Part shown: one piece after another, positions 1 through 6,014 of the stretch
How the letters are laid out: each line of letters opens with the position of its first letter
How positions within the stretch are numbered: the first letter of the stretch is position 1
Source of the DNA: JAFLUQ01 sp964537995
GTDB taxonomy: Bacteria > Bacillota > Clostridia > UMGS1883
Length of the DNA stretch: 6,979 bases
Assembly: GCA_964537995.1 (NCBI GenBank)
Contig: CAZICW010000059.1
Span: 1-6,979 of the forward strand
Reading direction: 5' to 3'
The notes under the pieces: model-generated
What the model saw: the letters and a program-made list of their open reading frames with translations, nothing else
The model's database searches: none
Told to the model about the DNA's origin: nothing
Position numbers and translations under genes: made by a program

Positions 1-54
1 AGTGTCACCTTGCCAAGGTGAAAGTCGCGAGTTCGAATCTCGTCTTCCGCTCCA
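1..54 (+). tRNA. tRNA-Gly(GCC), 3' part, 5' end outside the window
   Basis: The anticodon stem is 5-9 paired with 17-21 (TCACC/GGTGA). It encloses a 7-base loop TTGCCAA with anticodon GCC at 12-14, which reads GGC and GGT glycine codons. The T arm is 27-31 paired with 39-43 (one G-U pair) around loop TTCGAAT. The 3' acceptor strand is 44-50 (CTTCCGC), followed by discriminator T51 and an encoded CCA at 52-54. The acceptor 5' strand and D arm lie before base 1. Nothing in the visible part suggests a pseudogene. Confidence 0.95.
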
Positions 55-60
55 AGTCAG

Positions 61-92
61 CAAAGGATAGGGCTTAAGGGTCTTATCCTTTG
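61..92 (+). terminator. hairpin just after tRNA-Gly, possible weak terminator or processing hairpin
   Basis: CAAAGGATA at 61-69 pairs perfectly with TATCCTTTG at 84-92 (9 bp), and G70-T83 and G71-C82 can extend the stem. It begins 6 bases after the tRNA CCA. It is followed by TCTGTATATG rather than a T run, so intrinsic termination would be inefficient. No convincing promoter is visible between it and lgt, so lgt may be expressed by read-through from the tRNA transcript. Confidence 0.45.
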
Positions 93-116
93 TCTGTATA
101 TGCCGAATTTGCCGGA

Positions 117-122
117 AGGAGG
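117..122 (+). promoter_or_regulatory. ribosome binding site of lgt, decides the GTG start
   Basis: AGGAGG at 117-122 is a full Shine-Dalgarno core. It lies 8 bases before GTG at 131 but only 2 bases before the in-frame TTG at 125. The spacing therefore favours the GTG start, which shortens the longest reading frame by two residues. Confidence 0.8.
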
Positions 123-130
123 GATTGGCG

Positions 131-955
131 GTGAACAATATATCGTTTCCGAAGCTGGGGCTGAGCTTTGAAATCGACCCTATAGCCCTGCACTATAAAA
201 ACGGCGGAGGGATTCATTGGTACGGAATAATAATCGCGGTCGGAGTGCTGCTGGCGCTGCTGCTTTGCAGCGCGGTATATAAAAGGCGGGGCAGAAATCC
301 CGAGGAATTGTTGGATTTCCTGATTTGGGCGCTGCCGCTCGGCATAATAGGCGCGCGCGCGTATTACGTTATTTTTTCGTGGGAATCGTATAAAGGTAAT
401 CCCGTTGATATTTTCAAAATTTGGGAGGGCGGACTTGCCGTATACGGAGGAATTATTGCCGGAGTGATTACGGCGGTCGTTTTTTGCCGCGTGCGCGGAC
501 TGAGCTTCCTTGAATTTGCCGACGTTGCCGTTTTGGGACTGACGGTCGGGCAGTGTGTCGGACGGTGGGGAAATTTCGTGAACGGCGAGGCTCACGGCGG
601 AGAGACATCACTTCCGTGGGGAATGTGCATAAACGGCTCGGAGCCTGTGCATCCGACGTTTCTTTATGAAAGTCTCTGGAGCCTTATGGGGCTTATTGTG
701 CTGCTTGTCGTCGTATGCAAAAGCAAGGCGGCGGGGCGGTCGTTTTTTACTTATTTGATATGGTACGGCACGGGGCGCTTCTTTATAGAGGGGCTGCGCA
801 CCGACAGCCTGTACACCTCGTTCGGACTTAGGGCGTCGCAGATTGTCGCCGCCGTTTCGGTTGTATGCGGAGCCGCGGGAATCATTGCGGGCTTTGTCCG
901 CCGCGGCCGGCAAAGCGGGGAGACCGACAATTCCGACAATATTAAAAAAATATGA
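131..955 (+). CDS. lgt: prolipoprotein diacylglyceryl transferase (Lgt)
   Basis: Lgt is an integral membrane enzyme that moves the diacylglyceryl group of phosphatidylglycerol onto the lipobox cysteine of prolipoproteins, the first step of lipoprotein maturation. The 274-residue length is normal. Seen in the sequence: IHWYG at 28-32 before the first membrane helix, GARAYYV near 74-80, and the family signature GRWGNFVNGEAHGG at 144-157, which carries the Arg, Asn and Glu that are essential in E. coli Lgt. HPTFLYESLW follows at 174-183 and YGTGRFFIEGLRTDS at 212-226. Several hydrophobic segments fit the known seven-helix fold. The loop GGLAVYGG (100-107) has Tyr where E. coli has His103; I recall Tyr at this place in many Bacillota, so I do not treat it as a defect. 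The start is GTG131, chosen by Shine-Dalgarno spacing; TTG125 is the alternative. No terminator follows, so transcripts may run into the SLH gene. Confidence 0.97.
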   Translation: MNNISFPKLGLSFEIDPIALHYKNGGGIHWYGIIIAVGVLLALLLCSAVYKRRGRNPEELLDFLIWALPLGIIGARAYYVIFSWESYKGNPVDIFKIWEGGLAVYGGIIAGVITAVVFCRVRGLSFLEFADVAVLGLTVGQCVGRWGNFVNGEAHGGETSLPWGMCINGSEPVHPTFLYESLWSLMGLIVLLVVVCKSKAAGRSFFTYLIWYGTGRFFIEGLRTDSLYTSFGLRASQIVAAVSVVCGAAGIIAGFVRRGRQSGETDNSDNIKKI

Positions 956-971
956 CAAATATAAAAAGAGC

Positions 972-1000
972 TTGACATTAAACCGTACGCGGTCTAAAAT
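972..1000 (+). promoter_or_regulatory. sigma-A type promoter of the SLH protein gene, with a dyad in the spacer
   Basis: The -35 box TTGACA (972-977) is a perfect match and the -10 box TAAAAT (995-1000) matches five of six positions. The spacer is the optimal 17 bp. Transcription would start near 1007, giving a leader of about 50 bases. The spacer holds an imperfect inverted repeat, TTAAACCG (978-985) and CGGTCTAA (990-997), with one mismatched pair and centre TACG. It could be a regulator site, but this is only inferred from position and symmetry. Confidence 0.85.
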
Positions 1001-1055
1001 AAAGGTGTATAAGTCTGCGTTACAAATTCAAAAATTTTTAAGGAGAGATACGACA

Positions 1056-4000
1056 ATGAGAAAACTCAAACCAATTCTGTCACTGATTCTCGCTCTGGCA
1101 ATGATGTTTTCGTGCTTCGCGGCCTTTGCCGCGGACAGCGAGGAAGCAGACGACGAAGAAGAGTCGGCCGAGCTTGTGACGGAATTTTCGGACATTGACA
1201 AATCCACCATGGTGGGGAAAGCCGTAACGGATTTGGCAATGCGGGGAATCGTCGCCGGCTATGAGGACGGAACCTTTATGCCGGAGGGCAGCATTACCCG
1301 CGCCGAATTCGCGATTATATGCACCCGCCTGAGCGGTCTTGCCGACTCTGTCGGAACGGACGCGGTAACCGGCTTCAGCGACCTTGACGGCGACGATTCG
1401 TACAAATGGGCGCGTCCCTATGTGCATATGGCGTCCGGACAAGGCATCATAACCGGCTTCGACGACGGAACCTTCCGTCCCGCCGATCCGGTGACATACG
1501 AGCAGGCAATCAAAATGCTGATGTGCCTTCTCAAATACGGCGACATTTCGGAGGCAAAGACCGAGGATCTTCAGAAAGAGGACAGCACGCAGTCGTGGTC
1601 GTCGGGCTATATCTTTTACGCAAACCAGACGGGCTTGCTCCAAAACATGACGATGGATCTTTCATACACTCAGGCGATTAACAGAGGGCAGGTTGCGATA
1701 CTGGCGTATAACTCGCTTTCCATTCCCACTCTTGAAAAAACCGTGAGCGCGACGGGTACGGTCACATATACGACAAGCGGCAGCAAGAACAACGGCGGCG
1801 GCGGAGGCGGCGGCGGAAGCGGAAGCACGCTCAACTCCAATCTCGAAACCTCGTCCGGCGTTGTCACCGCGACATACATTACGTCCCTTGACTCGCAGAC
1901 CAATGACCTCGGAAAATACGAAATCATGATCGGCGACGATATTTACGAGGTTGATTCCACGGTTCTCAATAAGCTTGACCTCAACGAAATACTCGGACAG
2001 AAAATCAAGATTACCTACAATAAAAAGGAAGACCTTATAACCGCGATTTCAACGAATTATGTAAGCACCACGCTTATCAGCACCGGCGTGCGCGAGGACG
2101 GCAAATTCCTTCTTGAAATCGGAGAGGACGGCAAAATCTATTACAGCTCCAATCCCGACACATATAAGTCCTCGTCGGTGTCGCTTTCCGGATACAATGT
2201 TATCTTTAACGGAAAGTATATCGAGGACTTCAATCCCGCCGACCTTGCCGACGAGGAAAGCCCGTACTATTTTACCAACGGTACGATTGAGCTTATAACC
2301 TCGGGGAAATATAAAACCGCCAAAATCTGCAACTATAAGACATACGTTATAAAATCGATCACCTCAACGACAAGCTCCGGCAGCTCTTCCTCGAAGCTGA
2401 CGATTCTCTATAAATCCGGCTCGGAAAGAGTTCTCGAATTCCCCGAAGCCGAAAGCGGAGAATACTTCATGTTCCGCAGGGGTTCGACCGAAATCGAATC
2501 CTCGAGCGACCTTGCCGCTTATGATGTGCTGAACATCATGCAGTCGCCCGAAGACGTTGCGGGAACGGATGTGCGCATCATCGAGGTTTCCAGAAGCAGC
2601 AAGACAAGCGCGACGGTTACGGGACTTGGCGAGTATGACTCCGAAAAGGTTGTTGAAATCGGCGGAAAGTACTATCAGTACAACTACGATTATCTCAACT
2701 ATAATGAAGAGGCGGGAACCGATACAAAGTATGAACTCAAAACCGGCGACACCGGCGTAAGCGTATACTTTGACTTTGTCGGTCAGATCGCCGCCGTGGC
2801 AATGAACACAACGTCAACCACGACCTCCTATAAATACGGCTATCTGCTTGACGTCGGCCAGGATAAGAACGAAAAATCGCTGGAGTTCTACATTATCGAC
2901 GAAAACGGCTCCGATGTGGTGCATGAAGGCTATAACAAGGTTGTAATCGACGGCACGAGCTACGCCAAAACAAATACGTCGATTCCCGAAATGCTTTTGG
3001 AATCGGCCGAGCTGGCGAACGCGGCTTACATTGCGGCGGAGGGCGAAGCCGTCACGAATCAGGCATACCAGCAGCCCATACGCTATAAGCTCAATACGAA
3101 CGGATATATAACCGCAATCGACACGGTTGCCGAATCCGATATTGACGACGAGGATCTGACAATAGGCTCGGTTTACTCCGGCACACGCTCGCCTTCGGGC
3201 AGCAACGGCACCTTTAACGATTTCACCGTTTCCGATTCCTATACAAAGGTGATTTACGTTCCCGACGACAGAGCCAACTACAGCGGCTATGAGGTTATGT
3301 CCAGTCCCGCGAGCAACTTTACGGTGGGCAGGTCGTACTACGTTGAGGCGCTCAATCTTGAAAGCTCCTCCTCGTCCAGACCGAGAGCGAAGCTGGTTCT
3401 TGTCTATAAGACCAACGATTCCCTGACCTATAACTATAAGACGCCGTTTATGATTGTGACGAATGTCGGCATAGACATTAAGAACGACGTTTATACTCTC
3501 ACGGGCTTCTATTGCCAGACGAGTACGGTTTCCACAACCACAACCGGCTCAAACTGCACATACAATATTTCCGGCTCGGTTTCCAGCTCGCTTGTCGAGA
3601 GCATAGGCAAGGGCGACATAGTGCGCTTCCTGCTTGACTCGGACGGAGAAATCAACGATTTGCAGATTTGGCTTGACGCCTCCGATCCCGCTCAGGCGGA
3701 GCCCGTAAGCTCGATTGAGGAAGCCGTTGAAAAGAGAATAACGGCATATTCTCAGACTACGGACGGCGACCCCGACAGCGGCGACGTTCCCACGGCTCCG
3801 TTCCGCTTGGCGTACGGCTTGGTATACAGCCACATTCCGGACGATAAGGCCATTACGGTAACACCGACTCTCCCGGGAGACGACCTTGAAATTTCCGACA
3901 ACGTAACCGGCGCCGTTTCCCACTATTACAGCACCGCGACAAAGCTCTTCGTATACAACGGTTCGAAGGACGGTCCGGAATATCTCGGAACCACCAGCTC

Positions 4001-4133
4001 GACGGAATTTGACGTGCTTTCGTCGTATACAAATGTCGGCGACGCCGCGTCGGTTGTTGTAACCTATACAACAGGTACGACAACCTCGATAAGCAACGGA
4101 CAGGTTCGCTTCATCTATATTATTACATTGTAA
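1056..4133 (+). CDS. large secreted S-layer homology (SLH) domain protein with uncharacterised beta-rich body
   Basis: Start ATG1056 has AGGAGA at 1041-1046, nine bases upstream. The frame is open back to 843, but that extension overlaps lgt and lacks a signal peptide. The product is 1025 residues. Residues 1-25 form a Sec signal peptide (basic MRKLK, hydrophobic core, cleavage after AFA at 23-25), followed by an acidic stretch at 27-39. SLH domain 1 is at about 43-92 (FSDID, GYEDGTFMP, TRAE at 81-84). SLH domain 2 is at about 107-159 (GFDDGTFRP, TYEQ in place of TRAE). A degenerate third is at about 181-221 (NRGQ at 209-212, no DGTF motif). SLH triplets bind secondary cell-wall polymers, usually pyruvylated, so the protein is probably wall-anchored. 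A linker with eight Gly (247-254) leads into about 770 Ser/Thr/Tyr/Asp-rich residues that I cannot assign to a named domain. I see recurrent beta-type motifs such as KVVEIGGKYY and GDIVRFLLDSDGEI. There is no LPXTG motif and no catalytic motif I recognise. An S-layer or other surface structural role is inferred. Confidence 0.92.
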   Translation: MRKLKPILSLILALAMMFSCFAAFAADSEEADDEEESAELVTEFSDIDKSTMVGKAVTDLAMRGIVAGYEDGTFMPEGSITRAEFAIICTRLSGLADSVGTDAVTGFSDLDGDDSYKWARPYVHMASGQGIITGFDDGTFRPADPVTYEQAIKMLMCLLKYGDISEAKTEDLQKEDSTQSWSSGYIFYANQTGLLQNMTMDLSYTQAINRGQVAILAYNSLSIPTLEKTVSATGTVTYTTSGSKNNGGGGGGGGSGSTLNSNLETSSGVVTATYITSLDSQTNDLGKYEIMIGDDIYEVDSTVLNKLDLNEILGQKIKITYNKKEDLITAISTNYVSTTLISTGVREDGKFLLEIGEDGKIYYSSNPDTYKSSSVSLSGYNVIFNGKYIEDFNPADLADEESPYYFTNGTIELITSGKYKTAKICNYKTYVIKSITSTTSSGSSSSKLTILYKSGSERVLEFPEAESGEYFMFRRGSTEIESSSDLAAYDVLNIMQSPEDVAGTDVRIIEVSRSSKTSATVTGLGEYDSEKVVEIGGKYYQYNYDYLNYNEEAGTDTKYELKTGDTGVSVYFDFVGQIAAVAMNTTSTTTSYKYGYLLDVGQDKNEKSLEFYIIDENGSDVVHEGYNKVVIDGTSYAKTNTSIPEMLLESAELANAAYIAAEGEAVTNQAYQQPIRYKLNTNGYITAIDTVAESDIDDEDLTIGSVYSGTRSPSGSNGTFNDFTVSDSYTKVIYVPDDRANYSGYEVMSSPASNFTVGRSYYVEALNLESSSSSRPRAKLVLVYKTNDSLTYNYKTPFMIVTNVGIDIKNDVYTLTGFYCQTSTVSTTTTGSNCTYNISGSVSSSLVESIGKGDIVRFLLDSDGEINDLQIWLDASDPAQAEPVSSIEEAVEKRITAYSQTTDGDPDSGDVPTAPFRLAYGLVYSHIPDDKAITVTPTLPGDDLEISDNVTGAVSHYYSTATKLFVYNGSKDGPEYLGTTSSTEFDVLSSYTNVGDAASVVVTYTTGTTTSISNGQVRFIYIITL
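1794..1817 (+). repeat. tandem 12-bp repeat encoding the poly-glycine linker of the SLH protein
   Basis: The unit GGCGGCGGCGGA occurs twice without interruption and encodes Gly 247-254, flanked by AACAAC and by Ser-Gly-Ser codons. It separates the cell-wall-binding SLH part from the long body of the protein. Because the unit is a multiple of three, gain or loss of copies would change linker length without breaking the frame. Confidence 0.85.
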
Positions 4134-4146
4134 TTATACAGTGTAA
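4123..4146 (+). other. stem-loop spanning the SLH gene stop codon
   Basis: TTACATTGTA at 4123-4132 pairs with TACAGTGTAA at 4137-4146, giving 10 bp with a single U-G wobble (4128-4141) and the loop ATTA. The TAA stop codon (4131-4133) sits at the top of the 5' arm. At the DNA level each arm is itself a 9-bp palindrome of the form TACA-N-TGTA (4124-4132 and 4137-4145), so the site could instead be a paired protein-binding site. No T run follows, so it is not a classic terminator. Confidence 0.55.
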
Positions 4147-4149
4147 AGG

Positions 4150-4166
4150 TTCTTATTTAATAAGAA
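4150..4166 (+). other. AT-rich stem-loop between the SLH gene and rnc
   Basis: TTCTTAT at 4150-4156 pairs perfectly with ATAAGAA at 4160-4166 around the loop TTA. It is a weak, mostly A-T stem, but it sits between two stronger hairpins, making three in a row. A role in 3' end protection of the SLH mRNA or in the rnc leader is possible but not shown. Confidence 0.4.
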
Positions 4167-4174
4167 GCAGTGCA

Positions 4175-4210
4175 CCCGAACGGTATGAAAATGCCGTTCG
4201 GGAGCTTTCT
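4175..4210 (+). terminator. strong hairpin before rnc: terminator of the SLH gene or leader stem of rnc
   Basis: CCCGAACGG at 4175-4183 pairs perfectly with CCGTTCGGG at 4194-4202. The stem continues through T4184-G4193, A4185-T4192 and T4186-A4191 to a GAAA tetraloop (4187-4190), about 12 bp in all. The downstream tract AGCTTTCTGTATT is only moderately T-rich. Termination of the SLH transcript is the simplest reading. Only about 20 bases separate the stem from the rnc ribosome binding site and I see no promoter there, so rnc transcripts probably start upstream and carry this hairpin. Confidence 0.7.
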
Positions 4211-4223
4211 GTATTGAAAAGCA

Positions 4224-4230
4224 GGGAGGA
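4224..4230 (+). promoter_or_regulatory. ribosome binding site of rnc, decides the TTG start
   Basis: GGGAGGA at 4224-4230 contains the core GGAGG (4225-4229), 8 bases before TTG at 4238. The other upstream in-frame candidate, TTG at 4214, lies before this site and has no Shine-Dalgarno sequence of its own. The next in-frame ATG is well inside the conserved domain region. Confidence 0.8.
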
Positions 4231-4237
4231 ATTCGCT

Positions 4238-5017
4238 TTGAAAAAACATACGCTCGACGAGCTGGAGCAAAGAATGAACCATACCTTTAAAAATCCGGAG
4301 CTTCTGCGTACGGCCGTGACACATAAATCCTACGCTCACCAGTACGGTGTGGAAAGCTATGAAAGGCTCGAATTTTTGGGCGATGCTATACTTGGCTTTA
4401 TCATCGCCCAAGAATTGTATCTCGACGAAAAGTTCCCCGAGGGAATGTCAACGCGGATAAGAGCGGCTCTCGTCTGCGAGGACGCGCTTGCGGAGCTTTC
4501 GCGTGAGCTGCACATCAACAGATACGCGCGGCTCGGAACCAGTGCGGAAAGTAACGGCGAACGCAACCGCAAATCCATTCTCGCCGATATGTTTGAGGCT
4601 CATGTTGCGGCGCTGTATCTTGACGCGGGCATGGAGGAAACCCGAAAATATGTAATCGGCGTATACGGCGACAGAATACAAAACGTCATAAAGAACGGGG
4701 AGTTTGTGGATACGGACTACAAAAGCCGCCTTCAGGAGAAAATTCAGAGCAAATACGGCAATGTTTCGTATGAGGTTGTTTCCATGGTCGGACCGATACA
4801 CAACTGTGAATTTACGATTTCCGCGGTTATAAACGGCGTATGCATCGGTACGGGCGTTTCCAACAGCAAAAAGCACGCGCAGCAGATGGCGGCGCGGGAG
4901 GCGCTGGAAAAGCTCGACCGCGTTGAAGAGAAGCTGCGCGCCGAAGGCAAGACCGCCGCCGCCCATACGCTGACAACCGAGCTGTTTAAGCAGTTGGGAA
5001 TCGAAAGCGAGGAATGA
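4238..5017 (+). CDS. rnc: ribonuclease III
   Basis: RNase III is a cytoplasmic endonuclease that cleaves double-stranded RNA, including rRNA precursors and structured mRNAs. The product is 259 residues, a little longer than the E. coli enzyme. The catalytic domain (about 6-150) has the signature ERLEFLGDA at 42-50. Its E42, E45 and D49 correspond to E. coli E38, E41 and D45. DMFE at 117-120 supplies D117 and E120, matching D114 and E117. The metal-binding residues are therefore intact. The dsRNA-binding domain covers about 160-226, with DYKSRLQEKIQ at its start and SKKHAQQMAAREALEKL in its last helix. A charged tail of about 30 residues follows. The TTG start is chosen by Shine-Dalgarno spacing. 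The stop codon overlaps the start of the radical SAM gene by 4 bp (ATGA), which suggests translational coupling. The hairpin at 4175-4202 lies immediately upstream and could be a self-cleavage target, as known for the E. coli rnc leader. Confidence 0.97.
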   Translation: MKKHTLDELEQRMNHTFKNPELLRTAVTHKSYAHQYGVESYERLEFLGDAILGFIIAQELYLDEKFPEGMSTRIRAALVCEDALAELSRELHINRYARLGTSAESNGERNRKSILADMFEAHVAALYLDAGMEETRKYVIGVYGDRIQNVIKNGEFVDTDYKSRLQEKIQSKYGNVSYEVVSMVGPIHNCEFTISAVINGVCIGTGVSNSKKHAQQMAAREALEKLDRVEEKLRAEGKTAAAHTLTTELFKQLGIESEE

Positions 5018-6009
5018 GGAATATGGCGTCGAACATTCCGATTTTCGTCCCTCATGTCGGCTGTCCCAACAACTGCGCCTTCTGCAATCAGCGCTCGATA
5101 ACGGGAACGGCGTCAGCTCCCTCTCTTGCCGAAGCGCGCGAAACCGTAGAGGCATATCTTTCCGGCGGCGGAGAAGGCGAAAAAACCATAGCCTTTTTCG
5201 GCGGCAGCTTTACGGGTATTGATATTGACGTTCAGAGGGGCTATCTTTCGCTTGCGCGGGAATATCTCGACAAGGGACTTGTCGATGGAATAAGGCTCTC
5301 GACAAGACCGGATTATATTGATGAGAAAAGGCTCGGCTTGCTTGAAGAATACGGCGTGACGAATATTGAACTCGGCGCTCAGTCAATGAACGACGAGGTT
5401 TTGCTTCGGGCGGGGCGCGGTCACAGCGCCGATGATGTGCGCCGCGCGTCGGAGCTGATTTTGAAGCGGGGTTTTGTTTTGGGGCTGCAAATGATGACGG
5501 GACTGCCGCTCGACACACCGGAGCGGGCAAAATACACCGCGGAAAGCTTCGCCGCCCTCGGAGCGCGGGAGGTTAGGATTTATCCCACTCTTGTAATGAA
5601 AAACACCGCGCTTGCCGATATGCTGGAGCGTGGAGAATATAGGCCTCAGAGCGTCGAGGAAGCGGTTTCTCTCGGAGCGGAGCTTTACGCGTTTTTCAAA
5701 GGCAGGGGTATAAAGGTGCTTCGTATCGGACTGAGCGACAGCGCCGAGCTGAAGGAGAACTGCCTTGCCGGACCCTATCATCCCGCCATGGGCGAGCTTG
5801 TCGTCGGTCGCCGCATCCGTTCCATGCTTGAGAATATGGTTGAAAACGGGCGGCTGGACGTGCGGGCGCAGAAAAAATATTTCAGCAAAATTGTCGGCAA
5901 CGGACGCTGCAACGCGGAATATTTCAAGGCGAGAGGCATAGCGTTCTCTTTGAAGCCGACCGACGGCGCGGCGGAGGTCAACGGAAAATACAGCTTGGAT
6001 TTGGAGTGA
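5014..6009 (+). CDS. radical SAM protein, short Elp3-like family without acetyltransferase domain
   Basis: The 331-residue product carries CPNNCAFC, a CX3CX2C motif with C17, C21 and C24, which binds the [4Fe-4S] cluster and generates the 5'-deoxyadenosyl radical. Further motifs of this Elp3/coproporphyrinogen-oxidase-like group are FFGGSFT (61-67, SAM-binding loop), STRPDYID (96-103), ELGAQSMNDEVL (119-130), QMMTGLPLDTPE (159-170), RIYPTLVMKNTALADM (188-203) and GPYHPAMGELV (253-263). The substrate is unknown. Elp3 proper adds a C-terminal acetyltransferase domain for tRNA U34 modification; that domain is absent here. I recall close relatives between rnc and smc in Clostridia, which fits the position after rnc. 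ATG5014 overlaps the rnc stop codon; ATG5023 (MASNIP...) is an alternative with better spacing (10 bases) from GAGG at 5009-5012. Family assignment is firm; biochemical function is not. Confidence 0.92.
   Translation: MRNMASNIPIFVPHVGCPNNCAFCNQRSITGTASAPSLAEARETVEAYLSGGGEGEKTIAFFGGSFTGIDIDVQRGYLSLAREYLDKGLVDGIRLSTRPDYIDEKRLGLLEEYGVTNIELGAQSMNDEVLLRAGRGHSADDVRRASELILKRGFVLGLQMMTGLPLDTPERAKYTAESFAALGAREVRIYPTLVMKNTALADMLERGEYRPQSVEEAVSLGAELYAFFKGRGIKVLRIGLSDSAELKENCLAGPYHPAMGELVVGRRIRSMLENMVENGRLDVRAQKKYFSKIVGNGRCNAEYFKARGIAFSLKPTDGAAEVNGKYSLDLE
6003..6006 (+). promoter_or_regulatory. ribosome binding site of the GNAT gene, decides the GTG start
   Basis: GGAG at 6003-6006 lies 8 bases before GTG at 6015, inside the last codons of the radical SAM gene. 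The in-frame GTG at 6006 would overlap this site and has no Shine-Dalgarno sequence at usable distance. A start at 6015 gives MIIRQATEKDA, the usual N-terminus of the family. Confidence 0.65.
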
Positions 6010-6014
6010 TTGAG

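Noticed and set aside
74..102. Promoter for lgt just after tRNA-Gly (TTAAGG, TATATG)
   Set aside because: Both boxes are poor matches and the region lies within the 61-92 hairpin. Read-through from the tRNA unit is equally likely.
230..460. Tyr instead of His in the Lgt loop GGLAVYGG as a sign of an inactive enzyme
   Set aside because: I recall Tyr at this place in many Bacillota Lgt proteins, and all other signature residues are present.
843..1055. 5' extension of the SLH reading frame into lgt
   Set aside because: It overlaps the end of lgt and spans the promoter, and it would bury the signal peptide 71 residues inside. ATG1056 has a good ribosome binding site and a start directly before MRKLK.
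1107..1115. Possible lipobox (MFSC, Cys20) in the SLH protein signal, suggested by the neighbouring lgt
   Set aside because: Phe at -2 and Met at -3 fit a lipobox poorly. AFA before residue 26 is a standard signal peptidase I site, and the SLH domains already give wall attachment.
4448..5155. Long minus-strand open frame opposite rnc (235 codons), and similar minus-strand frames opposite lgt, the radical SAM and the GNAT genes
   Set aside because: They lie antisense to genes with firm family motifs, have no ribosome binding sites, and their products show no recognisable motif. They are explained by the codon bias of the + strand genes.
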